The notes under the pieces are model-generated. The model ran no database searches. It had not been told where the DNA came from and saw only the letters and a list, made by a program, of their open reading frames with translations. Below are positions 22,401 through 34,721 of a stretch of 64,000 nt of DNA, piece by piece. Positions within the stretch are counted from its first letter, which is position 1. Each line of letters begins with the position of its first letter. The position numbers and the translations under genes were made by a program. Source of the stretch: Amylostereum areolatum (lineage: Eukaryota; Basidiomycota; Agaricomycetes; Russulales; Stereaceae); contig SAXG01000032.1 of NCBI GenBank assembly GCA_012932865.1, positions 1 through 64,000 of the forward strand, in the 5' to 3' direction.

Positions 22401-25400
22401 GCACACCGTGCATTTCTACGACACTTCCGGGTATGAAGAACAGTCTGCGGGGGGCATCACGTGCATCGATGACTTCTCCGTCGTCATTTTCCACCAGTCC
22501 GTCCAGCATGTATAGATGAGTTTTCCCGAAGATCAGAAGTCCAGCTTCCATATACACAGTGAGCCCATCTTCCGAAGAGTGTGAACAAAGATCCTTACCG
22601 GAGGAATCGACGCCAACAATACGCGCGACGGTGCTCACCGCGTCGATGACGTCACCGGGCTCGAGCTCGTGTCGAACACGACGATGTTTGTCGTCGACCA
22701 CGTCCTCCGCTAGCTGGCCATCCTCTGCAAAGTGTCCGTCAGAATTTTGGATGGAAAATGCAACTGCTGTATATAGACCTTCGGCGTCGGTGGATGCGAC
22801 TTCGTACGACTCAGCCCAGGGGGGCACCTCCGTACGGAACAAAGAAGCGTTATCGGCAATTGGAACCTCTAGACCACGCAAATGTGTCGACTCATCTACC
22901 TTGAAGCTCACAGGCTCCTCTCCGGCGGACTCCAGTCTTTTTCTGCAAATCCGCGTTCAGGACGCGAAGTCTTATGTTTGGCGAATGGGGTGGGCTTACC
23001 GTATACGATACGGGCCTTCTGTCTCGTCCAGCTGCCACACACGATGCGCGCCAGGAATTTCCCAGAGGCCACGCTCCATCGTCAAGGGCACCACCCACTC
23101 CGTGAGCCGTGCCTTCTGACGGTTATCCTCTTGCCTGCATACGATCTTTAGCGGAGAATTCACTTGCAAGGCCGTAAAAGGTCAGCGACGTACAAGTCAA
23201 GAACATTTTTCCGCAATCGCTTTTTCTCAGCTGCGACAATCGTCTTCCGCCATTCCACGAGCCGTCCCATCGTTTTCTGCACAGTCCTCTCGCCAAGATG
23301 GATGCTTAGCCGGGCCGATGCGAACCGGTGCCGCATCGTCCGACGGTCCGCGACCAATGCAGGATCGATAGCGGTCTTACCGGATACACCACCACTTGTC
23401 ACGCTCTCTGCCGTCTGCAAGGTATCCAGAATCTATCCAGGTTGTTAGTTCTCGTATTCCAACGAACATGAACATACGAACTTCTCGTTTTTGTCCACCC
23501 GATACGGCATTGTCCAGAGCCAGCGTCAACCCAAAATGCATGAGTTTTTCCATCAAGCTCACGAGATTCTGACGGACGTCCGACGACGTGGACAGCGCGC
23601 TAACGAACGATTTGAAAGCCTGGACAAAGATCTGCGTCGTTTGGTGCGACTTGAAGAGATCGCGGAAGCTGGCGCTTGCGGATTGGAGATGAATAAGCGT
23701 TTCCATCAGGGAGCTGCACATTGTTTCGGCTTCGGAGACTGTTCGAAGCATGGTTCACCGACGGAACATGTATCGGATGAAAGGAACGAATGCTTGCCTT
23801 GATCTTCTGCTTGTTGGAGTGTGTGGGCCAATGCCTTGTCTAATGACGCTAAAATCGCGTTGATGATATTAGGGCAAGAAATGGCTGGGGAGCCCTCCCC
23901 TCGTTCACTCTCCCAATTTTTGCCCAGTAGCACTCTAAATGCGGCTGCTTGAACGCTGCTATCCCATGCAGAGGGCAGTACTGCTTTGAGATACGTCCAA
24001 CCGCTAACAAGCTCGAACTTCCGGCTGAAAGACAAAGAAAAATCGAGACTAGCCGTGATGAGGTTGAGAATTTGCTCTGCGATGAAAGGGGAGGGGCGAT
24101 CGCCGAGGAGGAGGAGACAGATCCTGGTCAGAGGAAGGAACGACGTGAATTTGGTGTAGCAGTCGCGCGAGGTGGACAGAAGGGTGACGAGCGCTTCTAG
24201 AACGCGGGCGGCCTTCTCGCGGGCATTGATGTAGTCGAACTTGGAAGATACAGATCGAGGAGATGCCGCTGGGGAGGCTGCCATAGCGAGTTCCTCAACC
24301 GGAACTCAGCGAACACGATATACTGCACTCACAATCGTGTAAGTTCGCGGCCAGATACGATAATACAGGCTTGATCGTATCGTCCAGCGTGAATATGGCC
24401 TCCATGACTGATTTAAGCGCCTCGAGAAGATATGGCAACGCCTCAGGAGAATACCACGACGTTTGCCATACGAACAATAGCTGTCGGGTTAGTCCCACGT
24501 TTGACAGCCGCTGCTTAACATTGAAGCGTTTGTATCGACTGAGGATGATGAGCGTGGAAAAATGTTCTAAATGAAGCCGCTGTATTTCGTCCCGGGTGTT
24601 CGCCCAGAGCTCGAAGTCGAGGGCAATTGCGCGGTATGCAACAATGTTGGCGATGGTTGAATGACTGTGGTGGAAGAATCAAGATGTGAAGAGCGAGACA
24701 AAAGTAGATACGACGAACTCAGGCGTTCGGAAGTTCATACCCAAAAACTCAAAAAGAGTCTCATAGGTTGTGACGTTGATCATTTCACTTTTAGAACGAA
24801 GGATGTTTGCGAGGATCTCATAGCCACCTATGTACCTTTAGCCAACTGAAAAGCCAAACGTATCCTAACTCACGGATGCGCTCCATGTCTTCCGAGTTCT
24901 GCCAGCTACTCCTCAGGCCATCTGTCAATATTCCGAGGGTCCGAGAAAGCTCATGCTGGGTCTGGAAGCGCCCTTAGTAGTTTGTGTATGGAGAAAGGGT
25001 TAAAGCTTACGTTAGCCAACTGTATTAGCCTCATTGGAACCGAAGCACCCCCCAATTGCCACATCGCCAGGTCGATGCAACGTGCCTTCGCATGTATCAC
25101 ATCCCCCTCCTTCGCAAACCGAACGTTTAGATTGCTAGCGCCAGTGTGAAACCCTTCATCTATGATCGATGGCGTTGCTGAGAAGACGATGGAGCTTTCC
25201 TCGACCCCCAGGCCTTCCTTCATCGCTTTTACCAGATGCGTGACATCAGAGGGAATTCCATTGTTAGTGACGAGTGATGTTAGGAATATGTTCAGCGAGG
25301 TTGATCCCTCGTACGTCAGGAATTTCATCAAGTCGGGCGACTGGAAAGCTCCATCATATCGGGGGCCTAGGTGCTGGATGAAGCGTGGCAGGTGATCGCC

Positions 25401-27158
25401 TGTAGACACCCGATTAACGCAGCGGAAGTGGAGAGGGAACGAAATGTACTACCAAGTGGCTTCGTGAGCATGGTGGCAGATGCCATACACCAACTCAACT
25501 CGGCATCGTCAGAGTCTTCTCCGAGAACGTACGTCCCCGTTTGAGTATGGCTCTCGTTTTTCGGATACGCCCAACTGAATAGCTCCGTCAACACCCCGTC
25601 AATGAATATCCCTACGCGAGCGGTAAGCGGCGTGTCGACGACCGACGTCATCACTCACTCAAGGACGGGTTCGTGCCGCGATGTGGGTAATATATCACAG
25701 TTACATGGGTCCACCGCGACTGAGGAAAGGGCAGCTTCAGCTTCGTCGTTTCTTTTTGACTCGAGCTCCAGAGCTCTAGGTGACCATCGGGGCGAAGTCG
25801 CAGACTAAAGAACGTGCGAGACGGCATGCGGAAAGAAAAGACGTTCTGGGAGTTATGCGAAGGATATTGGGCTATCCAAAGCCAGATCTGCAGACGACGT
25901 CAGTAGGCACACGACTACTGCGATGCTTACGCACCATGAATGTGAATCCCGTCGAAGGCATGCCTTTGATGTTGTCCTCGGCAAACGTCACAGCCGCACG
26001 GCGCTCCAACGAGAAGTGGTCTGGCCACCTCGCCTTGATTCCTGCGCGCAACACCTCGAGGACGTGCGGATTCAGCGTTCCGTCCTCCGTTACTGCAGAG
26101 GCGAAGATAGTCCGGATCTCAGAAGCACTTGCCCCCAGGTCGAGCACACGTCGGAGAAGCTTCTGCATGACACGCCGTTCTTGGCTGGGTACCGCGTTGT
26201 CAATCTTGTGGCTGAGGAACCTGTGCCACAGAGGGCCCAGGAGACCGAGATTGCTGAGCACGACTTTGTTTCTATGGCTCAACGCGGTCAATCTCTCTAG
26301 GAGTTTGTACACGACATAATTTAGGATGAGGTCGTCGGAAAGCTCCGGGAGGAGATCCAAGAGTAGCTTCAAGGCGCCGGGTTGCGCTATGATGCCTAAG
26401 CGTGCTTCAACGGAGGCGATGCGGTGGTCGAGATCTTCATATTGAGCATCGCGAAGTGAGGAGAAGAGACTCGACACGGAGAAATCGTGGAGGGAAAGCG
26501 AGAAGAGAAATCCAAGGATTTGATCCTTGAGCTTGGCATCCGCAAGCAGCGGGTGGAGGGCACGAGCCAAGGAGTCGTAGCCGACATGGCGCTGCGGGGG
26601 CATTAGCGTTGACGGCATGTAGACATGATGAGCACACACTTCGAAATATTGAGAATTGGCGTCGTCTTCGTCCATGGCCTCAGAAGTAATGACAAACACG
26701 AGCCGAACGCCCTCGAGCATCTCGTTCGTGACCTGCTCCTCTGGTTCGACGATGGGTCCTTCGCGGGGAAGTGCAAGCGTAGAGAGCATGCTGATGATGG
26801 CGACGAAGCCATCCATCTCGCGAAATACGTCCTTTGTACATGCGTCCTCGAGCATAATACGATGCACTTCGGATAGCACCTATGCACATCGCGTTCAGTG
26901 CTGGCACGGGAAACCAAAAGCCAGCGCACGCACTTCAATCTTCGACCGCACCTCCTCCTCCATCTTGAGCCTCTCTACAGAATTCCGCATCAACTCAACA
27001 AGCACATCGCGTGCAAAGTCCTCCGGACTGTTTACATCTTCCGGGGGTAGCGTTTCGGGTTCGAGGCGCGGTGACAGGTCGAAGCGAGCCTTGAGGGGGG
27101 TAAGGAGCGCACTCAGCATTGTAAGTGTGTGTTGTGGGTTAACGAGGAGGCATTCCAA
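19471..27158 (-). CDS. BPH1: BEACH domain / WD40 protein (Bph1-LYST-WDFY3 type)
   Basis: This very large multi-exon protein (roughly 2,000 residues) belongs to the BEACH family, whose members act in membrane trafficking, vacuole/lysosome size and autophagy. From the N-terminus there is a helical armadillo-like region ([37 protein letters not shown]). A ConA-like region lies near 25.0-25.6 kb ([40 protein letters not shown]). A PH-like domain is near 22.4-22.5 kb ([20 protein letters not shown]). The BEACH domain is at about 20.6-22.0 kb ([77 protein letters not shown]). WD40 repeats run at 19.5-20.5 kb, ending [17 protein letters not shown] and a stop at 19471-19473. Start 27158 gives 13 more residues than the ATG at 27119, and either is possible. 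The symbol follows the yeast homolog. Confidence 0.85.
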
Positions 27159-27546
27159 GTGCTGTTGAACGTCGGAGAGAGGGCAACGTTGGCTCGGCGT
27201 TCATCACGCTTGACATTCCGCAGGCGCCGGCGTCCTCGAGTCGCGTTTACTCACGTGACCGGTATTTGCGTCGGTGGGGTTGGTATTACTATTTCACTCC
27301 ACGCTCGAACATGATGCATGCATTCTGAATCGTTATGGACAAGATGGATAAACAAGATAAATGTCGCACGTAGGTAGCAGTATGAGGCCGGGAATAGAAG
27401 TATAGTACACGTGGATCAATGTGTAGACGGTTTAGCAGGGAATACAGTACTGTTGACACCGTCGAGACAGTAAGTTAGTTATGCACTGTCCCGACAAATC
27501 TGGTGAGTACAGAAGTTGTCGCAAAGGGACTGGACAACTCACTAAT
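27159..27546. other. intergenic
   Basis: This 388-bp gap lies between family copy C and the BEACH gene, both transcribed on the minus strand. It presumably carries the BEACH promoter and the copy C terminator. No distinct motif was recognised. Confidence 0.4.
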
Positions 27547-30189
27547 TTATGAGGAGGACAACGTGCTCGACATCGCCGAAAGGCTTATCATCGCATCCAA
27601 TAATGCGGGTACGACAAATGGCGCTCGGCACTCCTGCTTCACTTCACGCAGTTGGGTCTCGGAATGAGCATACGCCTGTCGCTGTGCCTCCAGCTGTGAA
27701 TTGAGTGCCGCGATATAGGCCTCCAACGCCTCAGACAATACTGCGGTGGCCCATGAGTCAGCCATTGTTCCAGGGTATAAAACGCACACGCACCAACAAA
27801 GTCGTCTTCTCCTTCTTCCTCCACCATTCCCAGGATCATCTTCAATTTCCCCTTCGCAACTTTATTCCGCTCTTCCTGTTCTTGCATCCGCTTCTGCTGC
27901 GTCCGGAATGCACCCACGACGGTCCTCTTGTATGCCACAAGTTCCTCGTTCGCCTTCACCAGCTCCGCCGACTTGGCGACAACCTTGGCCCGCGCCTCAA
28001 AGAGCTCCGCCTGGAAAGTCGCCACCGAGTTCTTCAAGTTTGCAAGATGATCCTCGTCACGAGCAACTGTCTTTGCGAGCTCGTCTTGAAGGACCAACTT
28101 GGATTTGGTCGAGGTGGAAAGTCGCGTCTGGAGTTTGTCAGCGCGTTCCTTCTGCAGCATATATTCGTCCTTCCACGAGGATATTGGTGGACGAGTCGAA
28201 GGTGAGACAGCCGTGCAAGCCGTAGTCTCAACTCCGGAAGCTATTGAAGCGGGCTTAGGTTTGGTATTCGCGGGGGTGGGTGCAGACTTCGATTGGACTG
28301 ATGATGGAGGTGGATGTTTGGCGGAGGCATTCGGCGTGGGAGATGGCTTGCAAACTTGCCCCGACGCACCGATTCGTGGCCGTGAAGACGCGGTCGGACG
28401 CGTAGTTGCCGAGACTTGCGCGGGCGTAGATGAGAGCGAGGCGGAATGTGATGACGCGATGACAGATGGCCGAGGTGTACTTTCAGATGGTGAAGTATGT
28501 GCCGCATTGGCTGGTGGACCTGCTTGCCCCGAGGTGGACGTGGATGTGGCCAACGATCTTGATGCAGAGGACGTTTGCGAAGAGGATTGTGACTGTACTC
28601 TGGAAGATCTACCCGAGACAGGCGGGCGGCTAGACGGGACTGGTACATCGGCGGGCGCAGGATTGGCGTTGGCTTGGGCGACGGCTGGTAGAGACGACAA
28701 TGCAGCAGAGGTTTGGGTTTGTGGCGCTTGGAAAGGAGATGCTGACGCGTTGGAAGCTCCCGGGGAACGATGACCAGATGGCGATGACCCTGTGACGGGT
28801 GCTGGATTGGGCGGTGCGTTGGAACGGGCAGGCATCTTATTAGGTGGAGAGGGGGAATCCTGTGGCGGTGGTAATGGAGGAGGTGCATCTGATTTGATTG
28901 AGGACGCAGCGGAAGACATGTTGGGAGCTACCGACAGACGGCGGGCTAGGGCTTGTGGTGCCATTACTCCCGGGGGTATTTGGTTTGAAAGCCCGACCTG
29001 AAATTGTTCTGTGGGTGATATTGAGGCTGGTGTAGGTGGGGGCGTAACCAAAGATTGCGATGGTGACATTTCAGGAGATGCATTGGAACCAGGTTGAGAC
29101 ACCATAGGGGACGGATTGGGCACAACCGTCAGATGGCTAGCCAGCTGATTCACTTCTCCAGGCGATGTTGAGTTGGACGTTACTGCATGCTTCCGAACCT
29201 GGGAAGGTGGGGCTGCGGTGGGGGAGGAAAGTCGCTGGGAAAGTGCGTTGGAGTTGGATCGGGGAGGTTGACTGGAAGAGGCCAAAGCGAGCGGGGTAGT
29301 TGGCGGAATGGGAGATGCTTGAGAGGCAGAAGTCATGTTTGAGGATGCCCCTTTCGTGGACACAGTTTTGGGAGGGTTTCGCGGTGCGGTCGCTCCTGGG
29401 GGTGCATTTGTCCTGCTTGACGAGCTCCTGGCGGGCGTGGAATGGTCTTTAACTACTGTTGTAGGTGGAGGCGTACGTTGTCGCAATGGTGCGGGCTGAC
29501 GAATGGGCGAGCGCGAGCGCGTGCGTGCATGGGTGCGTGCGGGACGTGGTGCTCTGACCGTCATCTCTGCGCGCTCACCGCGTGGGATATTGTCGACGTC
29601 CGCATCCAGGATATATCTGAACTAGCGGGTTATCATACCGTACGCGAGATGTTAACGCAACTACGCACAGCAAGATAACCTTGCTGTTGAATAAATCACC
29701 AGTGACAAGGGTCGTAAGTACGAGATCAGCACCATGCCATACAGCGCAGCGAACGACGGGAACGTACACGTTGGCCTCAGTGAGTTGGTTCACTTCATCT
29801 TTGAGGACCTTAAGCCGGTTGGTGAGCGTGGTTTTCAATCCCTGAGCAAATGTTAGCGTTGGTACGAAACGGTTAACGACCAAACTACTCACTCCATCCT
29901 CCACCGTGTACCAGACCATGTCTATTCCGCCAGAGTCCCATTCCCCATACACCGGGCACACGCTGACATTTTCTCTCTTCGGCTGAGAGAGTCCCAGGAC
30001 CTTGAGCGTTTCCCGTAGGTGATTGCGTATGAATGCGTCGAGGTCATCGTCGTTTGTTATCTTGCGGATACGCGCCTCAAGGGGACCGTTGTAGATGATC
30101 CGAAGAAAAAGAGATATTTCGGCGGGAGTCTGAGACCGATATCGGCCATGATATGTCGGCTCACCGTACCCGTACGCCATGGTGGGCAA
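27547..30189 (-). CDS. coiled-coil protein with C-terminal PFVVPALL block, family copy C
   Basis: This is the most complete member of the unrecognised family. It begins with a small domain (EISLFLRIIYNGPLEARIRK, LKVLGLSQPKRENVSV, GGIDMVWYTVEDG). A second exon follows (LTNRLKVLKDEVNQL, VPVVRCAVWHGADLVLTTLV), then a third joined by an intron at about 29.62-29.68 kb (FRYILDADVDNIPRGERAEM). A Ser/Pro/Thr-rich disordered stretch of about 450 residues comes next (RTRSRSPIRQPAPLRQRTPP onward). Then there is a coiled coil (YMLQKERADKLQTRLSTSTK, LAKTVARDEDHLANLKNSVA) and LKMILGMVEEEGEDDFV. The last exon ends REVKQECRAPFVVPALLDAM plus a Ser-rich tail, with the stop at 27547-27549. No frame break was seen. 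The ATG may be 30189 or 30180. There is no signal peptide or membrane segment. Function is unknown. The domain order matches copy A. Confidence 0.75.
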
Positions 30190-31175
30190 CGAGTGCTTGA
30201 GAGGACATGGGGGTGCTAATACAAGACAAGAAGAGATATTCCCTATTGGAAATGTTGGGTCGACCTTGCCGAAAATACCTCGTGATCCGTCGTCAGAGCA
30301 CGTGATCGCGGCACGTCGTTTTTTTTTCTAAGTTGAAACTCATTGTATGTAACGACCACAGCGTAAACAGCGGGGATGAGGGAGTTAAAATTTTACGATA
30401 TGTGATACGCTATTCAGCTAGCTAACGCTCATTGGAGCGATCACTTTGTTCGTCATGCTCGAATTTCCTCGAAAGCGTTATGAAGGCGCGCAACAGCTCT
30501 GGCACGATAAACGGATCCTCCGTTTTGGCAACTTGCTCCCTCTCGACCAGTGCCGTCGTAGCATGATCAAAGGGACGAAATCAAGTGACGCACATAGACA
30601 GATCGGATGGACGGAAACTCTCTGCATCCGATTTCTTCCCACAACGTCACTTTACTCACCTTAACGAGCGTCTGGCGAGCGGGCAGCGAACAGGTGCATG
30701 CCTTATTGAACGCGATCGACCGACGCTCACATCGCATGCAGGTTCTGTATTGCAAGGGGAAGAGCGCGTAATGATCGAAAATTACGATCTCCGTGCATAA
30801 GAGGACTTGAATTCCGGACGTTGAACCTGGCAGTACTTGACAGCGGACGACCGTCCCGGCCGACTCCTCCTCTGAGAGCCTGCAAGGTCTTTCGCCCTCA
30901 AATTAGTCGATTGCCATCCTGGTGACATAAACGAGTTCACTTCTCGAGAATGGAGGTGGGCCTAGGATAGGTGCAGGTCGATGGGCTGCGGGCAGACTTC
31001 GAAGTTCGGAGAGGAATTTAATCTCACCGCGTCGTGGCACGTGATCGATCAGGAATGTGACGTCGTCTGGCGTCATCGGGATGTTGTCGACGTTCGCACC
31101 ATATGGACTCGAGCACCTGGCCGATAGCCCAAATACGCCCTTGCCTTTCTCCCACAGCCATCTCACGACGTCGAC
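30190..31175. other. intergenic, about 1 kb
   Basis: The ORFs here are short and lack family features. A minus ORF ending at 30903 (last part TPDDVTFLIDHVPRRGEIKF) is compositionally plausible but has no support. A T-run (GTTTTTTTTT) lies near 30318. The region holds divergent promoters for copy C (-) and the aldo-keto reductase (+). Confidence 0.4.
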
Positions 31176-32550
31176 ATGCCTTGGGAAGACCTTAAGCTCA
31201 ACGACGGTATACACTTTTTTCTCCTTTCGACGTTGCTGGTCTGACTGGTCTCCGACATGCACTGGCAGGCAACACCATCCCGGGCATCGCGTTCGGCACA
31301 TGGACGTTGGGAAATGGCCAGCAGTCGATCGACCAAGTGGACCAGGCCATCTCGGTCGGTTTTGCACACGTCGGTGCGTCTCTGTATTATGCAGTTCCCG
31401 CGTTGGCACTCGTACTCACACGCACATCGGAAGATACCGCACAGTCTTATAGGAATGAAGAGGAAGCAGGCACCGCTATCCGTGAAAGCGGTCTCGCTCG
31501 CAAGGATATCTTCATCACCACCAAGTACTCTGGGAGGGATGGCCTGGACATTGAGACGTCCATCGAGAACTCGTTGAAGAACGTGCGTGCCTTCTACTTG
31601 TGCGCGCTATGTGTCTCATTAACGGCCCTCGCTTGATACAGCTCGGCGTGTCCTACGTGGATTTGTATCTTATTCACCACCCACGCCTCGCCACGCCCGA
31701 TATCCCCACAGCGTGGGCGAAGATGGAGAAGATAAAGGTGGATGGAAAGGCAAAGTGCGTATGCCCCTCGTCGGTTCCGGCGCCGTTCGGTTCTGACGCG
31801 AGGAATGCAGGAGCATCGGTGTGAGCAACTTTGACGCGAAGGACCTTGCCATCCTCATTGCCTCCGCCAAGGTCAAGCCTGCCGCGAACCAGGTGCTCAA
31901 CCAACCGCATTATCCCGCGGTGTTGTACTGAAACCACCATTGCCTTAGATCATATTGCACCCCTACGTATATGCGCGTCAAACGCCTGTCATCGCGTATG
32001 GTGCTGCCCACGGTATCGTCACTGAAGCCTACAGCGCGCTTATGTACGTGTTCTGTCCTTCCGTGCGCTCAGACCGCTAATCCGCGTTTTTGCGCTCAGT
32101 CCTATCACACACCTTCCCGGTGGAGCGGTGGACAAACCCGTGGGCGACATCGCCAAGCGGTTGAACGCGTCGCCAGACCAGGTGCTGCTTGCGTGGGTCA
32201 AAGCAAAGGGCGCGGTCGTGGTCACGTACGTGTTACAGGGCTCTCTCCGGGAGTGGGTCGTTCTGACTGAATGGGTACATGCAGGACAAGCTCGAAAAAG
32301 TCTAGGTTGGAAGGATACCTTGCCGCTGGAGACCTCCGTAAGCAACTGCATTTCCCCCTTCATGCACGTTGCTGAATGTATGCACTTTGTAGAGCTGACC
32401 ACGGCTGATATTGTCGCCATCGACGCGGCTGGAGCCGTGGGCACACGCCGGGAGGTCGTGCGCAAGGCCGGGACACGCATTGCCCTGGTTGCGCTTGCGT
32501 GTGTCGCGGTGTTCAAGCTGTCCTCGCACTTTGGATCGTCGTGCATGTAG
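31176..32550 (+). CDS. aldo-keto reductase with hydrophobic C-terminal tail
   Basis: This NADPH-dependent aldo-keto reductase reduces aldehydes or ketones to alcohols; the substrate is not predictable. Exon 1 is short (MPWEDLKLNDG). The (beta/alpha)8 signature follows: IPGIAFGTWTLGNGQQ, then DTAQSYRNEEEAG across the 31.37-31.45 kb intron (catalytic Asp and Tyr), FITTKYSG (Lys), YVDLYLIHHPR (His), GVSNFDAKDL, and ILHPYVYARQTPVIAYGAAH. Late parts read INAKRLN-like DIAKRLNASPDQVLLAWVK, then TTSSKKSRLEGYLAAGDL and LTTADIVAIDAAGAVG. Unusually, about 25 residues follow the enzyme fold and contain TRIALVALACVAVFKLSS, a hydrophobic stretch close to the C-terminus that would suit a tail anchor. About seven introns join in frame. 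The start at 31176 fits the family. No N-terminal signal is seen. Confidence 0.85.
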
Positions 32551-33142
32551 ATTGTCAAAGCTGTAAAGAACCGGTCCGGTCATATGGTCTTCTGCCAGTG
32601 ATGTGTATGGTTGCTTTGTGTTGAAGTGTAACGCAGGGGATATGTATCAGTATGGTTTACCTAACACACGGCCACGTTTGTAACTCGGCGAACTTCTATC
32701 AGTACACCGTCAACAAAAGAGACCATGCCATCAGCTCTGGTACGCTCAGGACTGTCACAGTTTCACGAGAGTCAGATACGTAACAAGTCTTCAAAGAACG
32801 CTTCCACGGCTTCGGATAAGCTGGCACTGCACCTCCAGAGCTCGTACAGCGACTGGTACATGGCGCCCTGACGCTGCATATTGAATATTGAATTCTCGGG
32901 ATAAAAGTCGCAGTAGAGTCGCTCAGCAGAATTCGTCCGTATAAGTAGTATCCTTCATCGGTGTCTCATAACCAGCCGTACGCAAAGCAGTTATAGTATA
33001 CGACGCGATGCAAACGGAAGAACACGCCAGTCTACGCCATCAAGTGCATAGCCGGTGGTGGCCCAAGAACCACCGAAGAAAGGTAACGCATAGAATATAT
33101 TTCACTTCCTCCTAGACTCTAGTACCGCCTCGACCGCCCACA
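32551..33142. other. intergenic, convergent gene ends
   Basis: These 592 bp lie between the convergent ends of the aldo-keto reductase and the alpha/beta hydrolase. I see no gene or repeat. Confidence 0.5.
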
Positions 33143-34381
33143 TCACAGATCGTCGGTAGTATCGGTAAGGAATCCTTCCAAGGCGCGCTCTGGTTCATCC
33201 CAGTGTATCTTCATCGATGGGAGGCCGCGTGAGCATCGAATAGAAAGCATGAAGAGGTACTCACGAAGTGATTCGCACGCCGCCACCGCACCACAGACAC
33301 CTTCCGCACGGCCTTTCCCGCCCCCGCCGCCTCGTCGAGTTCGGCTCGAAGGGCATGCATTCCCCACGGCATTTCCCAAACCGACTGGTCGCACCAGATG
33401 TAACGCCACTCGACGTCGCGCCAGGGGTCCTCGGCATCGGCGGGCGGATATAGCGCCAGGTCTTTGATGTAGGCGGACACGCCATGCTTGATGTTGGCCG
33501 TCAGCGTGTTGTGGTCGGAGCCCCCGGGGAGCGTCGGTGCGGGGTGTTTCGTGGCAGCTGCGTCTTCCGAAGACATCGTGGCCAACGTCGGACGAGGGTT
33601 GTCGAGCTGTGTTCGGTATTCGAGCTCGGAGGGTGACTCGCCGTGCTTGAAATAGCCAGACACCCACGACCCGAAGAGCTTGACGCCTTCTTCGCGAGTG
33701 ACGGAGGGATCGAAGAGAGGGTTGTACCCACCCGCCGGAGGGGGGTATCCGAGTGCGTGATAGGGTGGATCTGCGATCAGAGCTCAATGCGATAACCCCC
33801 AGAAGAGACAGGCGCATGGTACCGTAGGTGACGACCCGGTGGATGTATTTCGCGACCTCGACGTCGTTGGCTGGGAACGATGAGATACTTGCCAACAAAG
33901 CCAGCATCCAGGACGATCCGTACGACCACCCCGCTATGATGATGCCACCGTCGAGTGGGAGATTCTCGTCGACAATTAGCCCTCGGAGCAGGTCGTATAC
34001 CTCACGTCCGCGCGCTTTCATGTATTCTCGCATGGTTTCTGCAGCCTCCGGGGTGCTTTCGAGCGCCGTGGTGAGCATGAGACGCTCCTCATCGCTGTAG
34101 GGTACGGAGCCCGGGTAGTCGCGGCGATTGACGGTGATAATGCGACACTTGAACTTCTCGGCGAAGGGTAGAAGGCGGGAGAATATCTCTGTTGGTGCGG
34201 ATGGACTTCAGAAGAGACGTTAGCGGAGGAGACTGATAAGTAAGCACGCACCGGCATGAGAGCCGAATCCATGGAGAAGAACCAGCGTCTTGTACGATGT
34301 GCAGCCTGCTGGAGCGCCTGTGTCTGCCCAAACCGCGAGGCCACTGTAGGTCTTCGGTACGCGTTCAAAGACGGAGGACAT
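33143..34381 (-). CDS. alpha/beta hydrolase fold protein
   Basis: This is a serine hydrolase of the alpha/beta fold, with esterase, lipase or related activity; the natural substrate is unknown. The N-terminus reads MSSVFERVPKTYSGLAVWAD, then KTLVLLHGFGSHAG, the strand-turn and oxyanion region. After a short intron come IFSRLLPFAEKFKCRIITVN and RRDYPGSVPYSDEERLML. The nucleophile elbow is GWSYGS (GxSxG) near 33.94 kb. The presumed catalytic His lies in RRANHFV next to the last splice, followed by HWDEPERALEGFL and the end TDDL. Three introns are visible (34.21-34.25, about 33.77-33.82, about 33.21-33.26 kb). There is no signal peptide, so it is probably cytosolic. It is divergent with the RING-H2 gene, and the two share a 340-bp intergenic region. 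Confidence 0.82.
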
Positions 34382-34721
34382 GGTCGGTATCAGTGGAAAG
34401 AGTATAACGTCGGACACCGGTAACGGCTATGCCAACCAAAATACTTGACGGTCGCACAGATATTGCCCAGACGCATTTGATTCAGTGAACGATAGAAAGG
34501 TGCGGGAAACCCCTGGTCTGGTTGGGTCTGGTCATGGGGGAGTTCCAGGGAAGTCCAAGGGACGGGTGGAATTACTTAGGCGTAGAAAATAATCATACAA
34601 GTATCGAACAAGTGGATGACAAGGCCTTGTCGGAGACGTATCGGGACCTATCGGGGACGCCCGTCGTGGTGCAGCGCGAGGGCGGTGGCCGAGCGGTGGC
34701 CATCCTTTGTCCTCAACCACG
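34382..34721. promoter_or_regulatory. divergent intergenic promoter region
   Basis: This 340-bp gap separates the start codons of the hydrolase (-) and RING-H2 (+) genes. Both promoters must lie here. No canonical TATA box is visible. Confidence 0.45.

Noticed and set aside
27705..28773. long plus-strand ORFs opposite family copy C
   Set aside because: They are antisense shadows of GC-biased Ser/Pro codons. The minus strand has the conserved coiled coil and splice sites.
33249..33467. plus-strand ORFs across the alpha/beta hydrolase gene
   Set aside because: They are shadows of the minus-strand coding sequence, which carries the recognisable motifs.
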